Source: Candidatus Poribacteria bacterium (GTDB lineage Bacteria > Poribacteria > WGA-4E > WGA-3G). From it: DNA of 52,278 nucleotides. Positions 1-8,163 of the stretch are shown here, piece after piece; the stretch's first letter is position 1, and each line of letters begins with the position of its first letter. The notes under the pieces are model-generated. The model was not told the origin of the DNA and did no database searches. It was given only the letters and a program-made list of their open reading frames with translations. The translations under genes and the position numbers were made by a program. The stretch spans positions 1 through 52,278 of the forward strand of contig JAPOZO010000065.1 in the NCBI GenBank assembly GCA_026706025.1, in the 5' to 3' direction.

Positions 1-663
1 GACGTGTGGTACAGTGAGAATTTTGATAACTTCAAAGATGGAGACATCGCCGGGCAAGACGAATGGAAAACGGCAATGAACCAAAAAACTTGCCAAATTG
101 GAAGCAAGGTGAAACGCGGTGACACAGGCAAAAGCATTCTGATCACAGAGCAAACAATGGTCACCAGAAGTTTTGAAGGTACCCATGATGGCATTCAGTA
201 TGTTTCATTATTCACGCAGCGGGACAAGGGTGCAGGCACAATGCTGTTTTATATTGGTGGAGATGCCATCAAGTGGGGAGGGGCTGCTGTATTTAATATT
301 CAGCCGGATGCCAGTATCCATGCGCTCGACGGCACTGCTGGACAACAAGTAGCGCCGGGAAAATTCGGTGAATGGCATCATTTCCGTATCGTGCTTGACT
401 TTAAAGATAGAACTTATGACTTTTACGTTGATGACGAACAAGTCGCCGATGATTTCGGTTTTAGGGGTGAGGGTGGCAAAGGCGGCGTGAATCCGGAGCT
501 AAGCTGGATCTTCTTCGGTTGGGACCACCCCACTGCTCTGAAGGCTTATATTGATGACATTGAAATGGGAGACGGTGCGGGCGAAACGGCTGGCCAACCT
601 CAAGCGGTTTCCGCCTCAGACAAACTCGCGACCACTTGGGGAAGGATCAAGCGACGATTGTAG
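1..663 (+). CDS. Secreted LamG/DUF1080-like protein, 5' end cut by window
   Basis: The reading frame is open to the first base, so the N-terminus, probably with a signal peptide, lies outside the window; the GTG at position 4 is not a convincing start. What remains looks like one concanavalin/LamG-type beta-sandwich: an opening YSENFDNFKDGDI, a central GEWHHFRIVLD and a closing YIDDIEMGDG are typical of carbohydrate-binding DUF1080/LamG modules. The last residues (KLATTWGRIKRRL) carry the TTxWGxLK-type tail seen on the four LamG-like proteins at 43363-46452 and on the TolB-like propellers. Role inferred: an exported glycan-binding or cell-surface protein. The substrate cannot be told from the sequence. 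Confidence 0.6.
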   Translation, partial: DVWYSENFDNFKDGDIAGQDEWKTAMNQKTCQIGSKVKRGDTGKSILITEQTMVTRSFEGTHDGIQYVSLFTQRDKGAGTMLFYIGGDAIKWGGAAVFNIQPDASIHALDGTAGQQVAPGKFGEWHHFRIVLDFKDRTYDFYVDDEQVADDFGFRGEGGKGGVNPELSWIFFGWDHPTALKAYIDDIEMGDGAGETAGQPQAVSASDKLATTWGRIKRRL

Positions 664-718
664 CATTTGTTCATGTGTTCAGGCAATGGTAAAGGGTAGA
701 TGGACAGTAGACTTTTTC

Positions 719-747
719 TTGACACTATTTTTTCAAAGTGCTATACT
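719..747 (+). promoter_or_regulatory. Sigma70-type promoter of the proteasome locus
   Basis: A perfect -35 TTGACA (719-724) and a -10 TATACT (742-747) are separated by 17 bp. Transcription would begin near 754, about 175 nt before the ARC start at 931. The untranslated leader would include the palindromic repeat element at 760-907. It is the best housekeeping promoter seen upstream of the locus, so it may drive arc and possibly the genes after it. Confidence 0.65.
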
Positions 748-759
748 CTAATAAAATGG

Positions 760-907
760 TTGTCAGTCGTCGGTTATCGGTTTGGCTTTTGAAATTAGAA
801 AATCTTTTTCTATCTCGGACGTTCTTATAGGTAACGACGGTTCCAAGAAGCTGTTAGAGAATCAGAGACCTCTTAACTGAAAACTGATAACCGATGACCG
901 ATAACTA
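760..907. repeat. Palindromic CAGTTAT-type intergenic element, copy 1
   Basis: The left arm holds GTCAGTCGTCGGTTATCGG. The right arm, after CTCTTAACTG, reads AAAACTGATAACCGATGACC and is an imperfect inverse complement of the left. The transcript could fold into a long imperfect hairpin in the ARC leader. The same architecture (heptad array, AGAGG/CCTCTT core, complementary heptad array) recurs in nine other spacers of the window. Confidence 0.6.
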
Positions 908-930
908 CTTGGAAAGTGAGAACTTGACGT

Positions 931-2715
931 ATGGCTATCAAAAGAGGAAATTCCGAGGATGCCTTTGAGGACCAAAAGACACTTGATGTCGTTTGGTATC
1001 AACAGCAGATGCGTGCCCTTCAAGGGACAATTGACATGCTTGAAGGGGAACTCGAAAGCATGCGGCAGCAGCAGCGGGTTGTCCATGTCAAGGAGCTTGA
1101 AACGCAGCTCTATGAGACACAGCGTGAGTTGATGGCGGCGGAACGACGCAACAAGCGGTTGATGAGCACCTTGCAGGAAGCGAAGGAGAAGCTGCAAATC
1201 CTGAAGGAAAAAGTTGCTCAACTCAGCGCGCCTCCCAATAATTACGGAGTCTTCCTCGGCGCGAATCAAGATGGTACTGTCGATATTGACATCAGCGGCA
1301 GAAAATGGCGCGTCAATATCGATCCAGCACTCAAGGGTAAAACCCTTGCGGTGGGACAAGAGGTCATTGTCAATAGCGGAATGAACGTTGTTGCCATCAA
1401 AAGTGCTGAGAGACACGGGGATGTCGTGAAAATTAAAGAGCGCATTGAAGATGAACTCGCTATTGTCAGCCTCCGCACCGATGAAGAGCGCGTTGTCAGA
1501 ATAGCCGAATCTCTCAAAGAGGAGCCCCTGAAAACTGGTGATAATGTACTCCTCAACCATACGACAAGCATGCTCATGGAAAAGCTTCCCAAACGGGAAG
1601 TGGAAGACTTGCTGCTTGAGGAGGTACCCGATATCGGTTACGCCGACATCGGTGGACTTGATACACAAATAGAAGCGATTCGTGACGCAATTGAGCTGCC
1701 GTACCTCTATCCGAAGGAGTACGAAGAGTTTAACCTCTCACCGCCGAAAGGCGTTCTACTGTATGGTCCCCCTGGATGTGGTAAAACCTTGATCGCCCGA
1801 GCTGTTGCAAGTAGTATAGCCGAGCGCGTACGAAAAGAGAGCGGCAATGATGAGGTTCGCGGGTATTTCATCAATATTAAGGGGCCTGAGCTTTTAAATA
1901 AATACGTCGGCGAAACCGAACGTAAGATCCGAGAAGTTTTCCAAAAAGCGCGCGATAAATCGAGAGAAGGGTTTCCTGTTATCATCTTTTTCGATGAAAT
2001 GGACTCCCTCTTCCGTTCGAGAGGTATGGGAATCTCATCGGATATGGAATCGACGCTCGTGCCACAGTTTCTCTCCGAAATTGATGGCGTTGAGAACTTA
2101 CGCGATGTCATTGTCATTGGCGCGAGCAATCGGCAAGATCTCCTTGACCCGGCGGTTTTGCGTCCCGGTAGGCTTGATGTTAAAATTAAAATTGATCGGC
2201 CCAACTCAGAGGGTGCTAAAGACATCTTCGCAATATATCTAACACCGGATCTTCCGTTCGCTGAAAAGGTTTGTCAACAGTTTCAGGGAGATACACAGGC
2301 GATCGCGGACCACTTCGTTGATGAAGCTGTCCGTGAGATGTACGCCACCACAGATGAAAATCGGTTTATTGAGGTGACATACGCCCGTGGCGAACGCGAA
2401 ACGCTCTTTTTTAAAGATTTTGTTAGTGGCGCAATGATCGAAAACATTGTTTCACGTGCCAAGAAAGCAGCGATCAAACGCTTTATCGGTTCCGATGGAG
2501 CAGACAAAGGGATGTGTCTTGACGATCTCAAGGCAGCTATCAGGGAAGAGTATCACGAAAATGAGGATCTGCCGAACACGACGAATCCTGACGATTGGGC
2601 AAAAATTTCAGGGCGGAAGGGCGAAAAGATCGTTAATATTCGTGCCTTGACTAATGAACCCACACGCGAGAAAAAACAGGATGTCCGGGTCACCCGAGGC
2701 GGAACTTTTCTTTAA
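931..2715 (+). CDS. arc: Proteasome-associated AAA+ ATPase ARC (Mpa homologue)
   Basis: Hexameric unfoldase that feeds pupylated proteins into the 20S proteasome. The 594-residue product has the family layout: an N-terminal coiled coil that binds Pup (about residues 25-98), OB-type domains (about 100-230) and a single AAA module. Walker A is GPPGCGKT (279-286), Walker B is VIIFFDEMD (about 350-358), and the arginine-finger segment LRPGRLD lies near 410-416. Mycobacterial Mpa ends in QYL, used to open the proteasome gate; this protein ends in TFL, keeping an aromatic-Leu end with Phe for Tyr. ATG 931 gives the expected N-terminus, though upstream Shine-Dalgarno pairing is weak. First gene of the Pup-proteasome locus. 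Confidence 0.95.
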   Translation: MAIKRGNSEDAFEDQKTLDVVWYQQQMRALQGTIDMLEGELESMRQQQRVVHVKELETQLYETQRELMAAERRNKRLMSTLQEAKEKLQILKEKVAQLSAPPNNYGVFLGANQDGTVDIDISGRKWRVNIDPALKGKTLAVGQEVIVNSGMNVVAIKSAERHGDVVKIKERIEDELAIVSLRTDEERVVRIAESLKEEPLKTGDNVLLNHTTSMLMEKLPKREVEDLLLEEVPDIGYADIGGLDTQIEAIRDAIELPYLYPKEYEEFNLSPPKGVLLYGPPGCGKTLIARAVASSIAERVRKESGNDEVRGYFINIKGPELLNKYVGETERKIREVFQKARDKSREGFPVIIFFDEMDSLFRSRGMGISSDMESTLVPQFLSEIDGVENLRDVIVIGASNRQDLLDPAVLRPGRLDVKIKIDRPNSEGAKDIFAIYLTPDLPFAEKVCQQFQGDTQAIADHFVDEAVREMYATTDENRFIEVTYARGERETLFFKDFVSGAMIENIVSRAKKAAIKRFIGSDGADKGMCLDDLKAAIREEYHENEDLPNTTNPDDWAKISGRKGEKIVNIRALTNEPTREKKQDVRVTRGGTFL

Positions 2716-2825
2716 TGGCGGTCAGCAGTCAGCGGAGTAGCCGTCAGCCATCAGCAAGAGCGTATCACTTTATCAGAGGCCTCTTTGCTGACTGCCGATA
2801 GCCATTCTTGCTGATGGCTAATAAA
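2716..2825. repeat. Palindromic intergenic element, copy 2 (GC-rich variant)
   Basis: This fills the ARC-Dop spacer. The left side has GTCAGCAGTCAGC and CCGTCAGCCATCAGCAAGAG; the right side has CCTCTTTGCTGACTG and CTTGCTGATGGCTA. The heptads read GTCAGCC instead of CAGTTAT, but the arm-AGAGG-CCTCTT-arm plan is the same as in the other copies. It ends just before the Dop start codon and could influence dop translation. Confidence 0.55.
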
Positions 2826-2827
2826 AG

Positions 2828-4339
2828 ATGGAAATACCAATCATAATGGGAACAGAGACTGAGTACGGCATCTCAGTCAAAAATGCACGTGAGCAAGACC
2901 CGGTCGCTGCCTCTACTTTGGTAGTCAACGCTTATAAGACTTGTAGAGGAGATGTTCCGAGTACGGCTACTTCTGTCACATGGGATTACGATCAGGAAAG
3001 TCCGTTGATGGATGCCCGCGGGTTTCTCGCAGAGACAGAAACACCTATCTCCGAGGCAGACACGAGCAGTGCTGTTAATGACATCCTAATCAACGGTGGT
3101 CGTTATTACGTCGATCACGCGCACCCTGAGTATTGTACACCAGAATGCGCGAACGCACGCGATCTGCTCCTATATGAAAAAGCAGGCGAATTAATATTAG
3201 AAGTCAGTAGGCTCGCAGCGGAACGGCTACTCCTTGACAATCAAGAGATTATCATATATAAAAACAACACCGATTACAAGGGGCATAGTTACGGGGCACA
3301 TGAAAACTATCTCATGTCCCGTAAAGTACCGTTTGATACTATCGTTGATGGGTTAATGCCTTTCCTTGTTACTCGGATTATTATCACGGGGAGCGGCAAA
3401 GTCGGTGCGGAGAATGGGAGCGAGGAGACGGATTATCAAATCTCTCAACGCGCGGATTTCTTTGAAAAAGAGGTCGGGCTTAGCACTATGGTGAACCGCC
3501 CGCTGATTAACACGCGTGATGAACCGCATGCTGATGACAAGCTCTATCGACGTTTACACGTTATCGTCGGTGACTCAAACATGTCTGAATTCAGCATCTA
3601 TCTCAAAGCGGGCATCACTTCTATCGCGCTCCAGTTAATCGAGAAAGGTGTTATCGGAAAAAAATTCAGTTTGAAGGATCCTGTCGCGGCGATAAAGTGT
3701 ATCTCGCGCGATCTCTCTTGTAAGGAAGAGATCGAACTCGCGGATGGAAAGCAGTGGTCACCGATAGAAGTGCAACGCGCGTATCTCAAGTTGGCGCAGG
3801 AACACCTCACACCTGAGGAGCGCACCCCTATCGTTGAAGATGTCCTCAAGAAATGGCAATTCGTGCTGGATAATTTAGAAATAGACCCGGGGCGGTTGAG
3901 TCGCTATCTCGACTGGATTATCAAAAAGAAGTTGCTTGATGCATACCGAAAACGACACGAATATCAGTGGGACGACGCACATGTTCGTATGCTTGATCTC
4001 CAGTATCATGATATTCGTCCCGACAAAGGACTCTATATCAGGCTACTCAAGAACGGACATGTTAAACGCTTACTCAACCATGAAGAAATTGTGCACGCAA
4101 TGCACTATCCACCTGTAGACACACGTGCCTATTTTCGTGGCACCTGTTTACGGAGATTTCCAAAGCATATTTACAGTGCAAGTTGGAATTCAATGATTTT
4201 TATCGGTAAATCGGGGGGACTTGACAAAATTATGATGGATCGTCCCCACTTCGGGACACAAAAGATTGTTGGCGAACTGTTGAACAACTGTACAGCAGAG
4301 GAACTCGTTAAGAAAATTCGAGGCGATGCCTCAGGATAG
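2828..4339 (+). CDS. dop: Pup deamidase/depupylase Dop
   Basis: Converts the C-terminal Gln of Pup to Glu, so that it can be ligated, and also removes Pup from substrates; it belongs to the glutamine-synthetase-like carboxylate-amine ligase fold. The opening IMGTETEYGI is the Dop/PafA nucleotide and metal-binding start. INGGRYYVDHAHPEYCTPE follows, with Asp96 in the place of the catalytic aspartate of characterised Dop and PafA proteins. NTRDEPHAD and RLHVIVGDSNMSEFS are shared with PafA. Length 503 residues is close to the actinobacterial enzyme. The distinction from PafA rests on the IMGTETEYGI start, the longer N-terminal insertion before the catalytic Asp, and the presence of a better PafA at 6638. 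Located between arc and pup, as in actinobacterial loci. Confidence 0.93.
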   Translation: MEIPIIMGTETEYGISVKNAREQDPVAASTLVVNAYKTCRGDVPSTATSVTWDYDQESPLMDARGFLAETETPISEADTSSAVNDILINGGRYYVDHAHPEYCTPECANARDLLLYEKAGELILEVSRLAAERLLLDNQEIIIYKNNTDYKGHSYGAHENYLMSRKVPFDTIVDGLMPFLVTRIIITGSGKVGAENGSEETDYQISQRADFFEKEVGLSTMVNRPLINTRDEPHADDKLYRRLHVIVGDSNMSEFSIYLKAGITSIALQLIEKGVIGKKFSLKDPVAAIKCISRDLSCKEEIELADGKQWSPIEVQRAYLKLAQEHLTPEERTPIVEDVLKKWQFVLDNLEIDPGRLSRYLDWIIKKKLLDAYRKRHEYQWDDAHVRMLDLQYHDIRPDKGLYIRLLKNGHVKRLLNHEEIVHAMHYPPVDTRAYFRGTCLRRFPKHIYSASWNSMIFIGKSGGLDKIMMDRPHFGTQKIVGELLNNCTAEELVKKIRGDASG

Positions 4340-4596
4340 TTATCAGAGGAATGGTTATCAGTTATCAGAGGAAGTAGTTATCAGTTATCAGAGGAAATAG
4401 TTATCAGTTATCGGTTATCAGTTATCAGTTAAAAGAGGGTTGGGACAATGCCAAAGGTCTCTTAACTGAAAACTGAAAGGTTTTCGTAGAAAACCGCACT
4501 CTCACTGCGAGGCAAACTGACAACTATTCCCCTGACAACTGAAAGATTTTTTTCGTAGAAAAAAATCGTACTGTTCTCACTGCGAAGCATGACAAC
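4340..4596. repeat. Palindromic intergenic element, copy 3 (expanded)
   Basis: This is the longest copy, filling the 274-bp dop-pup spacer. The left half is an array of GTTATCAG heptads. After AAGAGGGTT and TCTCTTAACTG come the complementary AACTGAAAACTG units. Two small hairpins are inserted: GGTTTTC-GTA-GAAAACC (about 4479-4495) and GATTTTTTTC-GTA-GAAAAAAATC (4543-4568). A 22-bp tract at 4499-4520 recurs exactly in inverted orientation at 30484-30505. No gene is seen here. Confidence 0.6.
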
Positions 4597-4613
4597 TATT
4601 AAAGGAGAAAATC

Positions 4614-4811
4614 ATGTCGACTGAAAAACAACAAGAACACCTCAACCGTCATGTCGATGAAACCGAAGAGATCCAACCCGATGTTGGAAATGGCGAAATG
4701 GATGAGGAGTTCGTTGAAGACTTAGACACACTTCTTGATGAAATCGATGAGATTTTGGAAGAAGATTCACAGGAATTTGTCGAGAACTATATTCAGCGGG
4801 GAGGGCAGTAG
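4614..4811 (+). CDS. pup: Prokaryotic ubiquitin-like protein Pup
   Basis: Small, acidic, intrinsically disordered modifier attached to lysines of proteasome targets. The 65-residue product ends in ENYIQRGGQ, the Pup signature GGQ, so it must be deamidated by Dop before PafA can use it. The region DTLLDEIDEILEEDSQEF corresponds to the ARC/Mpa-binding helix of actinobacterial Pup. The start is preceded by AAGGAG at good spacing. The only lysine is Lys5; the lysine just before GGQ in mycobacterial Pup is Arg here, which limits possible Pup-Pup chains. The stop is 2 bp from the prcB start, indicating tight co-expression. Related proteins in some Gram-negative lineages have been called UBact. Confidence 0.95.
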   Translation: MSTEKQQEHLNRHVDETEEIQPDVGNGEMDEEFVEDLDTLLDEIDEILEEDSQEFVENYIQRGGQ

Positions 4812-4813
4812 GA

Positions 4814-5608
4814 GTGCTTGACCTCAGTGATTATGGCACCTCCGACTTCTTCCAAATCCTCAAGCGTCGCCACCCCGAATTACTCGCGACGCTTAATTCT
4901 TCTGATGTCGCCTCAGGTGGACACGTAACGGAGTCATCATTCCGTCCTTACGAAGGCACAACCGTCCTCGCTGTCGTCTATGATGCCGGGGTTGTTATGG
5001 CAGGTGACCGACAGGCAACAGAGGGTTATCAGGTCGGCGAGCGGCGAATTCAGAAAATCTATCCAGTTGATCGGCATTCCGCAATTGCTGTTGCGGGTGC
5101 CGCCGGTCCCTGCATTGAAATGGCAAAGCTCTTTCAAGTGGAGGTTGAATTTTACGAGAAGACGGAAGGCGTGAACCTTAGTCTCGAAGGACAGGCGAAC
5201 TTCCTTTCACATCTGGTACGTTCAAACCTCGGACTTGCAATGCAAGGGTTAATCGTTTTACCGCTCTTTGCCGGTTATGATCTAAAGCAGCAGCGCGGTA
5301 GGATTTTTAAATATGATGCTATCGGCGGGCGTTATGAAGAAAACGATTATTACGCAATCGGTTCCGGCGGAAAAGATGCTCGTACGACACTTAAAAAACG
5401 CTACACACCAGAGATTGACCGTCAAGATGCCTTAGCAATCGTCGCTGAAGCCATCTGGGATGCTGCCGATGAAGATATAGCAACTGGCGGGCCCGATCTT
5501 ATCCGGAAAATTTTTCCAACGCTTTACACTGTTACTGAAGAAGGAGTCGCCGAAGTTCCTGAGACGACTGTTGAGGCACTCTATCGCGAGCTTATCTCGC
5601 GTCTATAG
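4814..5608 (+). CDS. prcB: 20S proteasome beta subunit (catalytic)
   Basis: Threonine protease subunit forming the inner rings of the 20S core. The predicted propeptide is residues 1-48, cleaved before Thr49 (EG/TTVLAVVYDAG). Counting from that Thr as 1, Asp17 (AGDRQ) and Lys33 (RRIQK) fall exactly at the positions of the proteasome catalytic triad, so the enzyme should be active. The mature chain is 216 residues. It starts with GTG two bases after the pup stop; the pup 3' end (GGGGAGG, AGGAG) supplies the ribosome-binding site. The alpha subunit follows after a repeat-filled spacer. Confidence 0.95.
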   Translation: MLDLSDYGTSDFFQILKRRHPELLATLNSSDVASGGHVTESSFRPYEGTTVLAVVYDAGVVMAGDRQATEGYQVGERRIQKIYPVDRHSAIAVAGAAGPCIEMAKLFQVEVEFYEKTEGVNLSLEGQANFLSHLVRSNLGLAMQGLIVLPLFAGYDLKQQRGRIFKYDAIGGRYEENDYYAIGSGGKDARTTLKKRYTPEIDRQDALAIVAEAIWDAADEDIATGGPDLIRKIFPTLYTVTEEGVAEVPETTVEALYRELISRL

Positions 5609-5735
5609 GAGAATAGTAACCAGTAACCAGTTATCAGTAGCCAGTTAAAGAGGGGATATTGTGGCGGGAACATTATCTGTTACTACCACAAGGAGACTCG
5701 TAACTGGAAACTCGTAACTGGAAACTGACAACCGA
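5609..5735. repeat. Palindromic intergenic element, copy 4
   Basis: Lies between prcB and prcA. The left arm is GTAACCAGTAACCAGTTATC followed by CAGTTAAAGAGG; the right arm is ACTCGTAACTGGAAACTCG, then AACTGGAAACTGACAACCG. It ends at the prcA start codon, where no clear Shine-Dalgarno remains. Confidence 0.55.
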
Positions 5736-5736
5736 T

Positions 5737-6459
5737 ATGTCCACACCCTATTATGTTTCACCGGAGCAAATTCGCCAAGATAAAGAGGATTTCGTCAGTC
5801 GCGGCATTGCGCAGGCGAAAGAGGTTGTCGTCTTAGAATACCGAGATGGACTCCTGATGGTTGCTGAGAATCCACGTAAAACCACCTTTAAAATTTCTGA
5901 AATTTATGACCGCATCGCCCTCGCAGCAGCCGGTAGGATTGCTGAATATGAAATACTGCGTGTTGTTGGTATCCGTGAGTCTGAAATTAAAGGTTTTCGC
6001 TACTACCGTGAAGATGTTACTGCAAAATGGCTGACAAACCTCTATTCGCAGCACATGGGCGCGGTCGCGCAAGCGTGGGATGCCAAACCGCTGGAGATTG
6101 AACTCCTTGTCTGTGAATTAGGTGCCCCGGATGCGCCTGCAAACTCGGAACTCCAGAACAATCGGATTTACCATATCGCTTTTGACGGTATCTATTCGGA
6201 GGAGGAGCGGTATGCCGTTATTGGCGGGCGTGCCGCAGAGATAACCGGGATTCTGGAGCAGCGTTACACAGATGGGTTAGAGATGGCAGCAGCACTCCGG
6301 CTCGTAACAGAGACCTTTCGGACTATTGAGGCGAATGCCGGAGACGATTATGAAATAACGCCGCAAACAATAGAGGTCGCATGCCTTGAACGGACCGCTG
6401 AACGCCGAAAATTCAGACGACTCTCTACCGATGAGGTCACGACGCTTTTGGATTTTTAA
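5737..6459 (+). CDS. prcA: 20S proteasome alpha subunit
   Basis: Non-catalytic outer-ring subunit that gates the core and docks ARC. The start MSTPYYVSPEQIRQDKEDF matches the actinobacterial alpha-subunit N-terminus (MSxPYxxSPEQ), which supports ATG 5737. The central LLMVAENPRKTTFKISEIYD and ALAAAGRIAEYEILR segments are also typical of PrcA. It lacks an N-terminal nucleophile Thr, as expected. The 240-residue length is normal. It follows prcB after 128 bp, and its partner ligase gene lies downstream. Confidence 0.94.
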   Translation: MSTPYYVSPEQIRQDKEDFVSRGIAQAKEVVVLEYRDGLLMVAENPRKTTFKISEIYDRIALAAAGRIAEYEILRVVGIRESEIKGFRYYREDVTAKWLTNLYSQHMGAVAQAWDAKPLEIELLVCELGAPDAPANSELQNNRIYHIAFDGIYSEEERYAVIGGRAAEITGILEQRYTDGLEMAAALRLVTETFRTIEANAGDDYEITPQTIEVACLERTAERRKFRRLSTDEVTTLLDF

Positions 6460-6637
6460 AGTTCCTTGCGATTAAGTCATGTTGCTTGGAGGATTTACAT
6501 GCCCCTCTGCAGAGTTGAAGAAGCACCCAAGCAAAACCTTTCCATTTCATTACAGGCTTACGTTAGCCTATAACTTCAACAGAAACCCGATTTTGACCAC
6601 GGAAAAAAATCGGCGTAGAAACTTAATATTTAAAAAT

Positions 6638-7996
6638 ATGAAGCGCAGAATTTATGGATTGGAAACTGAGTTCGGAATTATCTGGACACCAGAGGTGGCG
6701 CATAGGAAGACGCTCACTGTTCAGAACGTTGTGATGTACCTCTTCCGAGAAATCGTAGCGGGACGGATGTACCCGGATGTCTTCCTCGAAAACGGGGCGC
6801 GGTTTTACCAAGACATCGGATGCCATCCAGAGTATGCAACCCCGGAATGTGACGATGTTGCCGAACTCGTCGCACACGATAAAGCAGGCGAACGGATTAT
6901 CACACGGCTCGCCAGTACCGCAGAACAGCGCATGCGAAATGATGGGTTCTACGGAAAAATCTCCATTTTTAAGAACAACTTGGATACCCCCGGAAATACT
7001 TACGGATGTCACGAAAACTATCTCATGGAACGGCATGTTGATTTCCGTCAATTAGCATCGCAGCTGATCCCTTTCTTCGTCACGCGTCAGGTTTTCGCAG
7101 GTGCGGGGAAAATCAAGCCGAGCCATCGCGGCTATTATGCGATCTCACAACGTGCGGAGCATATCCGAGAGGAAATTTCTATCGGAACAACCACGGCACG
7201 CGGGATTATTAACACACGCGATGAACCCCATGCCGACCGAGAAAAATATAGACGTTTACACGTCATTGTCGGCGATTCTAATATGTCCGAATTTTCGACT
7301 TTTTTGAAGGTAGGCACCACCGGTATTATTCTCCGGATGATTGAGGACAACTTCATTCAGCAACGGTTCGCGCTCCGGAACCCTGTCAAAGCCATCCGCG
7401 AGATTTCTGACGATGTCACATGCAAACATCCAATTGAACTCCAAAACGGGAAACGGCTCTCCGCAGTCGAACTGCAGTGGCAATACCTCGAATGTGCAAA
7501 GCGTTACCTTGAGCAAGCCGAATCCGATGCGACGACAACGCAAATTATGGCGCGCTGGGAGTATGTCCTCACCTGCTTGGAAAGTGATCCGATGCAGTTG
7601 GACCGGGAATTGGATTGGGTCATTAAGTGGAAATGGCTCCAAACCTACCTCACCAAACGCGGATTTGAATGGGACGCGCCAGAAGTGAAACACCTTGATT
7701 TGAAATACCACAATGTGCGACAGGAGGAAAGTCTTTACTATACCCTTGAAAATCGAGCCGAGGTCGAGCGTATCGTTGAAAATGAGCAGATTCGACATGC
7801 TGAGCACTTTCCGCCCGAACGGACCCGCGCCAAGTTTCGCGGTAAATTCATCAAGAAAGTCAATGAAGGGAAGATCTTATGCGGGGTCAATTGGAGTTAT
7901 ATCCAACTTTATGAACCCTACCAGATCCTTTATCTCTCGACGGATCCATTTAAACCAGAATTTGACGAAGCAAGTCGCACTATTTATTCAATTTAA
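6638..7996 (+). CDS. pafA: Pup-protein ligase PafA
   Basis: ATP-dependent ligase joining the Pup C-terminal Glu to substrate lysines. The start at ATG 6638 is chosen because MKRRIYGLETEFGI is the family N-terminus and it gives 452 residues, the usual PafA length. An in-frame extension back to 6479 would add 53 residues unlike any PafA. Key segments are ENGARFYQDIGCHPEYATPE with Asp59 as the catalytic residue, HENYLMERH, NTRDEPHAD and RLHVIVGDSNMSEFS. The paralogous Dop lies upstream. The 178-bp leader (6460-6637) has no other gene; it contains a GGAGG near 6488 not linked to a good start, and AAGCACCCAAGCAAAACC (about 6521-6538), which resembles a dispersed repeat motif of this window. Confidence 0.94.
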   Translation: MKRRIYGLETEFGIIWTPEVAHRKTLTVQNVVMYLFREIVAGRMYPDVFLENGARFYQDIGCHPEYATPECDDVAELVAHDKAGERIITRLASTAEQRMRNDGFYGKISIFKNNLDTPGNTYGCHENYLMERHVDFRQLASQLIPFFVTRQVFAGAGKIKPSHRGYYAISQRAEHIREEISIGTTTARGIINTRDEPHADREKYRRLHVIVGDSNMSEFSTFLKVGTTGIILRMIEDNFIQQRFALRNPVKAIREISDDVTCKHPIELQNGKRLSAVELQWQYLECAKRYLEQAESDATTTQIMARWEYVLTCLESDPMQLDRELDWVIKWKWLQTYLTKRGFEWDAPEVKHLDLKYHNVRQEESLYYTLENRAEVERIVENEQIRHAEHFPPERTRAKFRGKFIKKVNEGKILCGVNWSYIQLYEPYQILYLSTDPFKPEFDEASRTIYSI

Positions 7997-8147
7997 ATAG
8001 TTAACAGTCGTCAGTTAACAGTCGTCAGTTAAAGAGGGTGTCTTCAATTGGGGAATCCTCTTTTGAATCTATAACGATAAAAGCAGATGAGAGTTTATCA
8101 AAAACCTCTTGTGACTGATAACTGATGACTGAAAACTGATAACTATA
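7997..8147. repeat. Palindromic intergenic element, copy 5
   Basis: Begins with AGTTAACAGTCGTCAGTTAA repeated, then AAAGAGGGTG, a spacer, CCTCTTGTGACTGATAACTG, and ATGACTGAAAACTGATAACT. It occupies the whole pafA-ppdK spacer and stops 4 bp before the ppdK Shine-Dalgarno. Confidence 0.6.
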
Positions 8148-8163
8148 ACACAGGAGGCTTTTG

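Noticed and set aside
862-1668. 268-codon open frame on the - strand opposite arc
   Set aside because: Lies wholly within the well-supported ATPase gene; its translation shows no family pattern.
4340-4596. CRISPR array
   Set aside because: The heptad repeats have no unique spacers of constant length, are degenerate and are arranged as an inverted pair; no cas genes are present.
6479-6637. N-terminal extension of PafA
   Set aside because: The PafA family begins at MKRRIYGLETEFGI; the 53 extra residues resemble nothing and the region contains repeat-like sequence.
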